Assembly: GCF_003931915.1 (NCBI RefSeq) | Contig: NZ_RSAA01000015.1 | Location: 124,001-188,000, forward strand | Origin: Saccharopolyspora rhizosphaerae | Lineage (GTDB): Bacteria; Actinomycetota; Actinomycetes; Mycobacteriales; Pseudonocardiaceae | Direction: 5' to 3' | Length of the DNA: 64,000 bases | Shown here: piece by piece, positions 56,347 to 64,000 of the stretch | Layout: the number at the start of each line of letters is the position of its first letter | Numbering within the stretch: position 1 is the stretch's first letter | Notes under the pieces: model-generated | What the model was told of the DNA's origin: nothing | Seen by the model: the letters and a program-made list of their open reading frames with translations, nothing else | Databases searched by the model: none | Program-made: the position numbers and the translations under genes

Positions 56347-57273
56347 ATGGGTCGCTACGTGTTGCGGCGGCTGCTGCAACTGATCCCGGTCTTCATCGGG
56401 ACGACGTTCATCATCTACCTGCTCGTGTGGGCGATTCCCGGCGATCCGTTCGCGGGGAAGTGCGGGGACCGGGGTTGTCCTCCCGCCTACATCGCGGAGA
56501 TGCACGAGAAGTACAACCTGGACGATCCTCTGATCCTCCAGTACCTGAAGTACCTGGGGAAGCTGCTGTCGGGTGATTTCGGAGAGACCTACTCCGGAAC
56601 CGCGATCTCCTCGCTGCTCGAGCAGGCCTACCCCATCACCGTCCGGCTCGCCCTCGTCGCCCTGGTCATCGAAGCGGTCATCGGTCTGCTCGCCGGTGTG
56701 CTGACAGGCCTGCGCGGGCGCGGCTTCCTGGACAACCTGGTGCTGGTGTCGACGCTGTTCCTGATCGCGCTGCCGGTGTTCGTCACCGGTTTCGTGCTGC
56801 AGGTGGTGCTCGGCTCCGAGCTGGGGCTGATCAGGACCACGGTCTCCTCCGATCCCACGATCGGCGAACTCATCGTTCCCGGGTTCGTCCTCGGATCCTT
56901 GTCCATGGCCTACGTCTCCAGGCTGACGCGCACCAGCATGATGGAGAACAAGCACGCCGACTTCGTGCGCACCGCCGTCGCCAAGGGCCTCAAGCCCCAC
57001 CGGGTCGTCGGGGTGCACATGCTGCGCAACTCCCTGATCCCGGTGGTCACCTTCCTGGGCACCGACCTGGGGTCGCTGATGGGTGGCGCGATCGTCACCG
57101 AAGGCGTGTTCAACATCCGCGGCATCGGCGGCCTGGTCTACAAGGGGATCACCACCCAGGAAGGCACCACGGTGACCGGGATCGTCACCGTCCTGGTGCT
57201 GGTCTACCTGCTGATGAACCTGCTGGTGGACGTTCTCTACGCGGTGCTCGACCCGAGGATCCGATATGACTGA
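56347..57273 (+). CDS. oppB: Peptide ABC transporter permease
   Basis: A 308-residue permease with six transmembrane helices and the binding-protein-dependent motif region (FVRTAVAKGLKPHRVVGVHMLRNSLIPVV includes the EAA-like loop). The first outer loop contains GKCGDRGCPP, a Cys pair that could form a disulfide. ATG 56347 is preferred because GGAGGAG ends 6 nt before it. It overlaps oppC by 8 bp. Confidence 0.94.
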   Translation: MGRYVLRRLLQLIPVFIGTTFIIYLLVWAIPGDPFAGKCGDRGCPPAYIAEMHEKYNLDDPLILQYLKYLGKLLSGDFGETYSGTAISSLLEQAYPITVRLALVALVIEAVIGLLAGVLTGLRGRGFLDNLVLVSTLFLIALPVFVTGFVLQVVLGSELGLIRTTVSSDPTIGELIVPGFVLGSLSMAYVSRLTRTSMMENKHADFVRTAVAKGLKPHRVVGVHMLRNSLIPVVTFLGTDLGSLMGGAIVTEGVFNIRGIGGLVYKGITTQEGTTVTGIVTVLVLVYLLMNLLVDVLYAVLDPRIRYD

Positions 57274-58228
57274 CCCGAACCGCACCACCGGCCTCGCCAC
57301 CACCCCCGCGCCCGAGGTGGCGCGAGCGGACGACGGAGCCGACAAGGCCAAGAACGAGAAGCCCCGCGGTCTGTGGAGCGACGCCTGGCGCGACCTGCGT
57401 CGCCGGCCGCTGTTCCTGATCGCCTCGTCGATCATCGTGGTGCTGCTGATCATCGCCGCCTTCCCGCAGCTGTTCACGCACACCGACCCCAACTTCCAGG
57501 ACCTGACCAAGGCCCGCCAGACGCCGTCGGCGGAAGCGTGGTTCGGCTACGACAACCTCGGCCGGGACCTCTACGCCCGCACCATCATCGGCGCCCGCGC
57601 GTCGATCCTGGTCGGCTTGGTGGCCACGCTGCTGACGGTGCTGCTCGGCGGGGTGATCGGCATCGTCGCTGGCTACTTCGGCGGCAAGGTGGACACCCTG
57701 ATCTCCCGGTTCTCCGAGATCTTCATGGGACTGCCGTTCGTGCTCGGCGCGATCGTCATCCTGACCACCATGAACGCCGACATCACGATCCCCAGCGGCG
57801 CCCGGGTCATCACCCAGGTCGTGGCGACGATCGCGGTGCTGTCCTGGCCGATCTCGATGCGCATCATGCGCTCGGCGGCGATCGCGGCCAAGCAGCAGGA
57901 CTACGTCAAGGCCGCCCGCGCGCTGGGGGCGAGCCCGGCCCGGGTCATCATGCGGCACGTGCTGCCGAACACCCTGGCCCCGGTGATGGTCTACGCGACC
58001 ATCGCGCTCGGCGGGTTCATCGGTGCTGAAGCGACGCTGTCGTTCCTGGGCATCGGCCTGCGTGAGCCGGTCGTGTCCTGGGGCGTGATGATCGCCGAGT
58101 CGCGCAACTACATCCAGGCCGCGCCGCACCTGCTGTTCTTCCCGGCTGGTTTCCTGGTGGCCACGGTCCTGGCGTTCGTGATGCTCGGCGATGCCGTCCG
58201 CGACGCGCTCGACCCGAAGCAGAAGTAG
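57266..58228 (+). CDS. oppC: Peptide ABC transporter permease
   Basis: A 320-residue permease with a charged cytoplasmic N-terminus (about 45 residues), the OppC_N helix (about 48-70) and five more helices. The coupling loop is DYVKAARALGASPARVIMRHVLPN. It pairs with OppB; ATG lies inside the end of oppB. Confidence 0.95.
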   Translation: MTDPNRTTGLATTPAPEVARADDGADKAKNEKPRGLWSDAWRDLRRRPLFLIASSIIVVLLIIAAFPQLFTHTDPNFQDLTKARQTPSAEAWFGYDNLGRDLYARTIIGARASILVGLVATLLTVLLGGVIGIVAGYFGGKVDTLISRFSEIFMGLPFVLGAIVILTTMNADITIPSGARVITQVVATIAVLSWPISMRIMRSAAIAAKQQDYVKAARALGASPARVIMRHVLPNTLAPVMVYATIALGGFIGAEATLSFLGIGLREPVVSWGVMIAESRNYIQAAPHLLFFPAGFLVATVLAFVMLGDAVRDALDPKQK

Positions 58229-58239
58229 GAGGAACCGCT

Positions 58240-59250
58240 GTGTCCGCAATCCAGAACGAGACCTCGGCGGAACACCTGCTGGAGGTCGAGGACCTGCACG
58301 TCGAGTTCCGCACCCGGGACGGTGTCGCGAAGGTCCTCAACGGCGTGAACTACCACGTCGACGCCGGCGAAACCCTCGCCGTGCTGGGCGAATCCGGCTC
58401 CGGGAAGAGCGTCACCGCGCAGACCGTGATGGGCATCCTGGACGTCCCGCCCGGGGCGATCACCGGTGGTGCTGTCCGCTACCGCGGCGAGGACCTGTTG
58501 ACCGCCACCGACGAGCGCAGGCGCGACCTGCGCGGCGACTCGATGGCGATGATCTTCCAAGACGCGCTTTCGGCGCTGAACCCGGTCTACACGGTCGGGT
58601 TCCAGATCGCCGAGCAGCTGCGGATGCGGCGCGGCACGTCCCGCAAGGACGCGATGGCCAAGGCCGTCGAGCTGCTGGACCAGGTGAAGATCCCCAACGC
58701 CAAGCAGCGCGTGAAGGAGTTCCCGCACCAGTTCTCCGGCGGCATGCGGCAGCGCGCGATGATCGCGATGTCGCTGGCGCTCGACCCCGACCTGCTCATC
58801 GCCGACGAGCCGACCACGGCGCTGGACGTCACCGTGCAGGCCCAGATCATGGACCTGCTCGACGAGCTGCGCCGGGAACGCGGCATGGGCCTGATCCTGA
58901 TCACCCACGACCTGGGCGTGGTCGCCGAGGTCGCGGACCGGATCGTGGTGATGTACGCGGGCAGGATCGTCGAGGCCGCCGACGCGTACTCGCTGTACAA
59001 GACCCCCGGTCACCCCTACACCGACGGTCTGATGCGGTCGATCCCGCGTCTGGACCTCAAGGGCCAGGAGCTGGAGACCATCCGGGGGTTGCCGCCGAAC
59101 CTGATGTCCGTGCCGCCGGGATGCCCCTTCCACCCGCGTTGCCCGCGGGCCGAGGACAAGTGCCGCACGGAGGTGCCGACCGACCACAACCTCGGGTTGG
59201 GCCGGATCAGCGCCTGCCACTTCGCGGAGGAGATGATGAGCCGTGGCTGA
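58240..59250 (+). CDS. oppD: Peptide ABC transporter ATPase
   Basis: A 336-residue ATPase with Walker A GESGSGKS, signature FSGGMRQR, Walker [13 protein letters not shown] and the OppD/F C-terminal region with Cys residues in [17 protein letters not shown], which in related proteins bind an iron-sulfur cluster. The GTG has TAGGAGGA upstream. It overlaps oppF by 8 bp. Confidence 0.95.
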   Translation: MSAIQNETSAEHLLEVEDLHVEFRTRDGVAKVLNGVNYHVDAGETLAVLGESGSGKSVTAQTVMGILDVPPGAITGGAVRYRGEDLLTATDERRRDLRGDSMAMIFQDALSALNPVYTVGFQIAEQLRMRRGTSRKDAMAKAVELLDQVKIPNAKQRVKEFPHQFSGGMRQRAMIAMSLALDPDLLIADEPTTALDVTVQAQIMDLLDELRRERGMGLILITHDLGVVAEVADRIVVMYAGRIVEAADAYSLYKTPGHPYTDGLMRSIPRLDLKGQELETIRGLPPNLMSVPPGCPFHPRCPRAEDKCRTEVPTDHNLGLGRISACHFAEEMMSRG

Positions 59251-60241
59251 GCCGATCCTCCAGGTGCACGACCTGGTCAAGCACTTCCCGGTGCGCGCGG
59301 GGATCCCACGCCGCACGGTCGGGCACGTGCGGGCGGTCGACGGCGTGTCCTTCGACCTGCATAAGGGCGAAACCCTCGGCGTCGTGGGCGAATCCGGCTG
59401 CGGCAAGTCGACGCTAGCGCAGGTGCTCATGCGGTTGGAGAGCCCGACCAGCGGCACGGCGACGTTCGAGGGGCGCGACATCTTCACGATGCGCGGTGCG
59501 GAACTGCGCAAGCTGCGGCGGGACATGCAGATCGTGCTGCAGGACCCGTACACCTCGCTGAACCCGCGGCGCACTGTCGGCGACATCGTCGGCGAGCCCT
59601 TCGAGATCCACCCCGAGGTGGCGCCGAAGGGGGAGCGACGCCGCAAGGTGCAGGAACTGCTGGAGGTCGTGGGTCTCAACCCCGAGCACATCCACCGCTA
59701 CCCGCACCAGTTCTCCGGTGGCCAGCGGCAGCGCATCGGCATCGCCCGCGCGCTGGCGCTGCGGCCCAAGGTGATCGTCTGCGACGAGCCGGTGTCCGCG
59801 CTCGACGTGTCGATCCAGGCGCAGGTGATGAACCTGCTGGACGACCTGCAGCAGGAGTTCGGGTTGTCGTACGTGTTCATCGCGCACGACCTCGGTGTGG
59901 TTCGGCACCTGTCGGACCGGGTCGCGGTGATGTACCTCGGCAAGATCGCCGAGATCGGCACCGAGGACGACATCTACGAGCACCCGCAGCACCCGTACAC
60001 CCAGGCGCTGCTCTCGGCGGTTCCGGTCCCGGACCCGACGCTGCGGGGCAAGCGCGAGGTCATCCGCCTCACCGGCGACGTACCGAGCCCGGCCAACCCG
60101 CCGTCGGGCTGCCGCTTCCGCACCCGCTGCTGGAAGGCCCAGGACATCTGCGCCGAGAAGACCCCGGAACTGGAGGTCCGCCTCGGCAACCACCCCGCGG
60201 CCTGCCACTTCGCGGAGGAACACCCCCACGTCGTCGCCTGA
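59243..60241 (+). CDS. oppF: Peptide ABC transporter ATPase
   Basis: A 332-residue partner of OppD with Walker A GESGCGKS, signature FSGGQRQR, Walker [13 protein letters not shown] and the C-terminal Cys pattern [17 protein letters not shown]. It is the last gene of the operon and is followed by a 19-bp stem. Confidence 0.95.
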   Translation: MAEPILQVHDLVKHFPVRAGIPRRTVGHVRAVDGVSFDLHKGETLGVVGESGCGKSTLAQVLMRLESPTSGTATFEGRDIFTMRGAELRKLRRDMQIVLQDPYTSLNPRRTVGDIVGEPFEIHPEVAPKGERRRKVQELLEVVGLNPEHIHRYPHQFSGGQRQRIGIARALALRPKVIVCDEPVSALDVSIQAQVMNLLDDLQQEFGLSYVFIAHDLGVVRHLSDRVAVMYLGKIAEIGTEDDIYEHPQHPYTQALLSAVPVPDPTLRGKREVIRLTGDVPSPANPPSGCRFRTRCWKAQDICAEKTPELEVRLGNHPAACHFAEEHPHVVA

Positions 60242-60245
60242 CCCG

Positions 60246-60296
60246 GCACGAGGACGGGCGCCCCGCCGAACTCCGGTGGGGCGCCCGTCCTCGTGC
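60246..60296. terminator. Terminator between oppF and the SepF-like gene
   Basis: A perfect 19-bp stem (60246-60264 with 60278-60296), the longest perfect stem noted, between convergent genes. Confidence 0.85.
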
Positions 60297-60301
60297 TGCG
60301 A

Positions 60302-60589
60302 TCACCCGTCCGAGGGGCGTGCGGTCGTGTCCCGCTCACCCCTGGCCGGGTGGTCGGTGTCGCCGGGGTGGCTGAGCAGGAAGACCCTGGGGGCGACCCG
60401 GCGCATGTCCCCGCCCCGGGCGACGACCAGTCCCGCCGCGAAGTCGACGAGCTGGGTCGCCTCGGAACCCGGGACGGCGGTGAGGTCCATCAGGACGGTG
60501 TTGCCCCTGCGGTAGCAGTCGCCCACGTGGTAGCCGTCCTGGTAGTTCTGCGGGTGCAGCGTCGTGACCACCTGCTCAGTGTCACCCAC
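60302..60589 (-). CDS. Stand-alone SepF-like protein
   Basis: A 95-residue protein that is nearly only a SepF core: YQDGYHVGDCYRRGNTVLMDL, then ATQLVDFAAGLVVARGGDMRRVAPRVFLLS. SepF links FtsZ to the membrane at the septum. Here the N-terminal amphipathic membrane helix of true SepF seems absent, and the gene lies away from any division cluster. Streptomycetes carry extra SepF-like proteins (SflA, SflB) that tune FtsZ, and this may be similar. The GTG start lacks a clear ribosome site. Confidence 0.8.
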   Translation of the reverse strand: MGDTEQVVTTLHPQNYQDGYHVGDCYRRGNTVLMDLTAVPGSEATQLVDFAAGLVVARGGDMRRVAPRVFLLSHPGDTDHPARGERDTTARPSDG

Positions 60590-60664
60590 CGCACGTCGGT
60601 GTCAATCGCAACCGCCCGCGGCGCGCCGGAAACCCGTCGGAACCCCCGAAGAACTCCGCGGGCG

Positions 60665-62131
60665 TCAGTCTTCGGAGAGGAAGTTCGCCAGGTCTTCCGA
60701 CTGCTGGAGCCGGGACGGTTCGTGGACGTACATCATGTGGCCCGCCGGGTAGTAGCGGACGTCGATGTTCTCCCGCAGCTCGTCCGGGACGGGCAGGCGC
60801 GCCAGCACGTGCTCGGCGGCGAAGTACGGCGTGGCGCCGTCGGTGTACCCGCAGCCCACGTGCACCTGCATGTGCGGGTTGGCCTGCATCGCGGCACCGA
60901 GACGGTCCACGACGGAGACCGCGGCCCCCTCGAACTCCTTGTACGACCAGGGCTGCACCCGGCCGGTCAGGGTCTCGTAGGGCAGGTCGCTGCGGTAGTC
61001 GAGCTCCTCGCGCAGGTAGTGGTTGATCGCCGCCGCGTAGGCGCCGCGGATACCGGAGATGCTCGGGTCGTCGGTGAAGCGCTCCACCGCGGCGTCCGGC
61101 TCCCAGCCGGTGAACCGTCCGTCCATCCGGCCGACGGTCTTGCGCTCGTCGCGCAGCAGCTCGGTGAAGAACCGGATGTGCTCGATGCGCAGGTTCACGC
61201 GGTCCACGTAGTCCTCGCTCAACCCGGACAGCTCGGCGAGCTTGCGCACCACGTCGGCGCGTTCCTCGGGGGTGAGTCGCGCACCGCGGGCCAGCGCCCA
61301 CGGGTAGTCCTCGGCGGCGAACTTCTCGGCCTCGTCGAGCACGTCGCGCAGCGGGCGGTCGCCGTGCTTGCCGTGGTGGTGCGCGATGGCGGCGTAGGTC
61401 GGCAGGTAGAGCGAGTAGGGCAGGTCGTTGCCCTCGGTGAACCGGATCGTGCCCATGTCCAGCACGGACGAGATCAGCAGCAGCCCGTTCGGGTACCAGC
61501 CGTGCCGCGACTGGAGGTGGTCGGCCAGAGCGGCCGCGCGCAGCGTCCCGTAGGACTCGCCGGCGAGGTACTTCGGCGACATCCACCGGCTGTTGCGGGT
61601 CGTCCACAGCCGGATGACCTCGGCGATCGACTCGATGTCGCCCTGGAAACCGTGGAAGTCGTCGGGTTTCCCGCCCTCGACGGCCCGCGAGTACCCGGTC
61701 GAGACGGGGTCGATGAACACCAGGTCGCTGTGCTTGAGCAGCGTCTCGGGGTTGTCGGCCAGGCCGTAGGGCGGGGGCGCGAGGTCGCCGGCGTCACCGG
61801 AGAGCACCCGGCGCGGCCCCAGCAGACCGAGGTGCAGCCACACGCTCGCCGAGCCCGGCCCACCGTTGAACGCGAAGGTCACCGGGCGGTTGCTGCCGGG
61901 GGCGGCGTCGACGACGTAGGAGGTCAGGAACACCTCGGCCTTGGGCTTGTGCCCGTCGAACTTGCCGTCGGCGTAGACCTCGTCGCGCAGCACGACGCGT
62001 CCCGTGGTCGCGGTGTAGGACAGCTCGGTGCCGTCCGCGGTGATCGCGTGGTGGGTGCTGACCAGGTCGTCCACCGGCTCGGCGGGGTTGGTGTCCTGCT
62101 GCGTCGCCTCGTCGGTCTTCTCCTCTGCCAT
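60665..62131 (-). CDS. Serine carboxypeptidase-like protein (peptidase S10)
   Basis: A 488-residue alpha/beta hydrolase of family S10. FAFNGGPGSASVWLH gives the oxyanion loop, the nucleophile Ser lies in AGESYGTLRA, the catalytic Asp near GCGYTDGATPYF and the His in YYPAGHMMYVHE. No signal peptide is visible, so it is probably cytoplasmic, unlike eukaryotic S10 enzymes. Start at ATG 62131 because TACTGT (62139-62144 on this strand) lies 7 nt upstream. It is divergent from the uracil-DNA glycosylase gene with 49 bp between. Confidence 0.9.
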   Translation of the reverse strand: MAEEKTDEATQQDTNPAEPVDDLVSTHHAITADGTELSYTATTGRVVLRDEVYADGKFDGHKPKAEVFLTSYVVDAAPGSNRPVTFAFNGGPGSASVWLHLGLLGPRRVLSGDAGDLAPPPYGLADNPETLLKHSDLVFIDPVSTGYSRAVEGGKPDDFHGFQGDIESIAEVIRLWTTRNSRWMSPKYLAGESYGTLRAAALADHLQSRHGWYPNGLLLISSVLDMGTIRFTEGNDLPYSLYLPTYAAIAHHHGKHGDRPLRDVLDEAEKFAAEDYPWALARGARLTPEERADVVRKLAELSGLSEDYVDRVNLRIEHIRFFTELLRDERKTVGRMDGRFTGWEPDAAVERFTDDPSISGIRGAYAAAINHYLREELDYRSDLPYETLTGRVQPWSYKEFEGAAVSVVDRLGAAMQANPHMQVHVGCGYTDGATPYFAAEHVLARLPVPDELRENIDVRYYPAGHMMYVHEPSRLQQSEDLANFLSED

Positions 62132-62138
62132 GTCGCCC

Positions 62139-62144
62139 ACAGTA
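62139..62144 (-). promoter_or_regulatory. Leaderless-type -10 of the S10 peptidase gene
   Basis: TACTGT on the minus strand ends 7 nt before ATG 62131. Confidence 0.5.
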
Positions 62145-62180
62145 CGTGCCACCGGAGGCGTTTTCTGTCAGTTTTGCGGG

Positions 62181-62948
62181 GTGGACACGAGCTCGGAGCT
62201 GATCACCAACCCGTCCGGACATCCCGCCGACGCGGCCCCGGGAGCAGGCCATCTCGCGGAACTGGACGAACTCGTCAGCCGCTGCACGGCATGCCCTCGG
62301 CTGGTCGCCTGGCGCGAGGAGGTCGCCCGCGTCAAGCGCGCCGCCTTCCGCGACGAGGAGTACTGGGGCCGCCCGGTTCCCGGCTACGGCCCGGCCGACG
62401 CGGAGATCGCGATCGTCGGACTCGCCCCGGCCGCCCACGGCGGCAACCGCACCGGCCGGATCTTCACCGGAGACCGCTCCGGCGACGTCCTCTTCCGAGC
62501 GCTCTACGACGTCGGCCTGGCGTCCCAGCCCGAGTCGGTGTCGCTGCACGACGGCCTGACCCTGCACCACCTGCGCATCACGGCCCCGGTCCACTGCGCC
62601 CCGCCGGCGAACAAGCCCACCCCGGCCGAGCGCGACACCTGCCGCCCCTGGCTGGTCCGCGAGCTCGACCTGCTCCGCCCCACGCTGAAGGTCGTCGTGG
62701 TGCTGGGCGCCTTCGGCTGGCAAGCGCTGCTCCCGGTCATCGCCGACGCGGTCTGGGAGGTCCCGCGCCCCCGCCCCAAGTTCGGCCACCTCGCCCACGC
62801 GGAACTCCCCGCCACCGACGCGGGCTCCCCGCTCCACCTGCTCGGCTGCTACCACGTCAGCCAGCAGAACACCTTCACCGGCAAGCTCACCCCGGAGATG
62901 CTGCGCGAGGTCTTCGACCGCGCCAAGCAGCTCTCGGGGATCGGGTGA
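62181..62948 (+). CDS. udgB: Type 5 uracil-DNA glycosylase
   Basis: A 255-residue family 5 (UdgB) enzyme that removes uracil and other deaminated bases. Motif A is GLAPAAHGGNRTGRIFTGD, motif B CYHVSQQNTFTGKL, and Fe-S ligands include the Cys of SRCTACPRL and others at ITAPVHCAPP and GCYHVS. The active-site Asp of families 1 and 4 is replaced by Ala-rich sequence as usual for family 5. GTG 62181 has GCGGGG upstream and no strong ribosome site. Confidence 0.92.
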   Translation: MDTSSELITNPSGHPADAAPGAGHLAELDELVSRCTACPRLVAWREEVARVKRAAFRDEEYWGRPVPGYGPADAEIAIVGLAPAAHGGNRTGRIFTGDRSGDVLFRALYDVGLASQPESVSLHDGLTLHHLRITAPVHCAPPANKPTPAERDTCRPWLVRELDLLRPTLKVVVVLGAFGWQALLPVIADAVWEVPRPRPKFGHLAHAELPATDAGSPLHLLGCYHVSQQNTFTGKLTPEMLREVFDRAKQLSGIG

Positions 62949-63347
62949 CGCCGTACGAGTCGCTCGACTGGCCAACGGAGTCGCTGTGACCGCGGCATGC
63001 GTGCATGGCCGTGTTGACCATGGAGAAGTGCCGGAGGACGTCGAGGCAGCCCTCGCGCGGGAGGCCCGAGAACGGGGGCAGTCCCTGCAGGCCTTCCTGC
63101 TCGGAGTGCTCAGGCGCCGAGCTTCCTTCGGCCGAACAGTCAGCTGATCTGCGAGATCGAGTGCGACCTGGCCGAGGGCGGTGGAGCAGGCGCGCCCGGC
63201 CACCCAGGCGGTGGAGTGGGCCGCCGTGACCCATCCGGTGTGTGAAGTGCGATGTTATGAGCTGGTGTCGAGCTGACCGATGACCGCCTGAACCGCCGAG
63301 CGCGAAAACCGCGCCTCCCGGGTGGTTCCGCGTGCGATCCTCAGCGG
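62949..63347 (+). other. Intergenic region with antitoxin remnant
   Basis: About 400 bp. The first half holds a frameshifted antitoxin-like gene (63005-63147). The second half has no recognisable gene, though a PIN-toxin remnant would be expected there and is not seen. GATCCT (63336-63341) may be the -10 of the next gene at leaderless spacing. Confidence 0.5.
63005..63147 (+). pseudogene. Frameshifted FitA/VapB-like antitoxin remnant
   Basis: ATG 63005 opens with MAVLTMEK, the usual start of ribbon-helix-helix antitoxins, but the matching continuation VPEDVEAALAREARERG then QSLQAFLLGVLRRR lies in another frame (to the TGA at 63145). Joining the two near 63027 gives an antitoxin of the expected order: beta strand, EDV helix, SLQ-x-FLL helix. 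One or two bases are lost or gained. No intact toxin gene follows. A sequencing error cannot be excluded. Confidence 0.55.
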
Positions 63348-63998
63348 GTGCGAGATCTGCCGCCGGGCCAGCGTCGTGCCGAGCTGGAGCGGTTCGGGTT
63401 GCCGGAGTTCGCGGGACGTGTCGGCGTGGTGCCTGAGCGTCCGGTGCTGACCGTGCAGGGCGCGGTGCGGTACCCGGCGCAGTTCGACCTGGCCGAGCTC
63501 CTGGGTGGGTTGCCGGAGCTCGAGCAGTGCAGCGACCTGCACTGCGTGACGACGTGGAGTGCGCTCGACCTGCGCTGGTCGGGGGTGCGGTTCCGGGACC
63601 TCGCCGCGGGCATCGCCGAGGAGGTCCGCCCGCACCCGCGCGCGAGGTGGCTGGTGGCTACCGGACTGGACGGCTTCCGCTCCTGCTCGTCCCTCGACGA
63701 CGTGCTCGCCGAGAAGGTGCTCGCCGCCACGCGGTTGAACGGGGTGCCCCTCGGGCCGGAGCACGGTGGGCCGCTGCGCCTGGTCTCGCCGGACCAGTAC
63801 GGGTACAAGAGCGTGAAGCACCTCGTCGCGCTCGAGTACCGGCTCACCTACGAGTCCGGCTCGGCCGGCTTCAGGGAGCACCCTCGTGCCCGGGTGGCCC
63901 GGGAAGAGCGCAGCCGCTACCTGCCCGGTCCCGTCTGGCGCCGCGTCTGGGCAGCCGCGCTCCCCCTGGCCCGCCGGCCCTACCGCGCCCGGCGCTGA
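63348..63998 (+). CDS. Molybdopterin-dependent oxidoreductase domain protein
   Basis: A 216-residue protein of the sulfite-oxidase/MsrP molybdopterin superfamily. QCSDLHCVTTWSALDLRWSGVRFRDL contains the expected Mo-ligand Cys in HCVTTWS, and RLVSPDQYGYKSVKHL the cofactor-contacting YKSxK block. It lacks a signal peptide, haem or dimerisation domain, so it resembles the small stand-alone cytoplasmic members. The substrate is unknown. GTG 63348 lies 6 nt after GATCCT. The gene is complete 2 bp before the window end. Confidence 0.85.
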   Translation: MRDLPPGQRRAELERFGLPEFAGRVGVVPERPVLTVQGAVRYPAQFDLAELLGGLPELEQCSDLHCVTTWSALDLRWSGVRFRDLAAGIAEEVRPHPRARWLVATGLDGFRSCSSLDDVLAEKVLAATRLNGVPLGPEHGGPLRLVSPDQYGYKSVKHLVALEYRLTYESGSAGFREHPRARVAREERSRYLPGPVWRRVWAAALPLARRPYRARR

Positions 63999-64000
63999 CG

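Noticed and set aside
63148-63300. PIN-domain toxin fragment after the antitoxin remnant
   Set aside because: I could not find the acidic residues or the fold pattern in any frame; only a short stretch (VEWAAVTHPVCEVRCYEL) looks protein-like.

Overview
The window is high-GC DNA with dense gene packing, frequent GTG starts, 4-8 bp gene overlaps and many starts that directly follow a TANNNT -10 box. These are marks of a filamentous actinomycete. The gene order metG-tatD-rpfB-ksgA-ispE-(ABC-F)-acyl-AMP ligase-pth-rplY-prs-glmU-tetR-mfd-mazG-lpqU-eno-ftsB-DUF501-ppx matches, from memory, the Mycobacterium tuberculosis Rv1007-Rv1026 region. A DUF574-type methyltransferase, lysine 6-transaminase, a Tat-exported GH64 glucanase and a stand-alone SepF-like protein point to a Pseudonocardiaceae-type organism (Saccharopolyspora-like). 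That assignment is inference; nothing here names the species.

Layout. 1-1184: tRNA-Ala(CGC), its terminator and a degenerate array of about 176-bp repeats. 1185-13460: accessory genes, namely a GH64 beta-1,3-glucanase, a membrane protein with an NBR1-type Ig domain, two SDR oxidoreductases with a TetR regulator, a SAM methyltransferase, lysine 6-transaminase, a DesKR-like two-component system divergent from an ABC exporter, and a protein O-mannosyltransferase. 13545-28589: core genes (rsmI, metG, tatD, two resuscitation-promoting factors, ksgA, ispE, an ABC-F protein, a fatty acyl-AMP ligase). A methionine importer (metNIQ) behind a SAM-I riboswitch and a small leader-peptide ORF lies between ksgA and ispE. 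28902-35930, mainly minus strand: pth, rplY, prs, glmU and a diguanylate cyclase, plus a plus-strand RutE-like nitroreductase. 35999-46111: tRNA-Gln(TTG), fatty acid desaturase with twin operators, TetR, mfd, a tandem-repeat spacer, SurA-like lipoprotein, mazG and two lytic transglycosylases. 46524-54438: TPR protein, eno, ftsB, DUF501, AidB-like dehydrogenase, a third large transglycosylase and ppx. 54642-60241: a complete Opp peptide/nickel-type ABC transporter. 60302-64000: SepF-like protein, S10 carboxypeptidase, type 5 uracil-DNA glycosylase, a frameshifted antitoxin remnant and a molybdopterin oxidoreductase.

Functionally the window is strong in peptidoglycan turnover (two Rpf proteins, three MltB/LpqU-like transglycosylases, FtsB, GlmU, a SepF paralogue), one-carbon/sulfur supply (MetG, methionine import under SAM control), nucleotide and RNA housekeeping (Prs, MazG, Pth, RsmI, KsgA, Mfd, UdgB, Ppx) and nutrient import (Opp).

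The observations most worth a second look are: the SAM-I aptamer whose P1 helix overlaps the Shine-Dalgarno of a 47-codon leader-peptide-like ORF; the approximately 176-bp repeat array after tRNA-Ala; the 128/140-bp tandem repeat between mfd and the SurA-like gene; the orphan T6 terminator at 36.4 kb; the twin TACG-N4-CGTA operators of the desaturase; and the large modular transglycosylase with exact 72-bp repeats.
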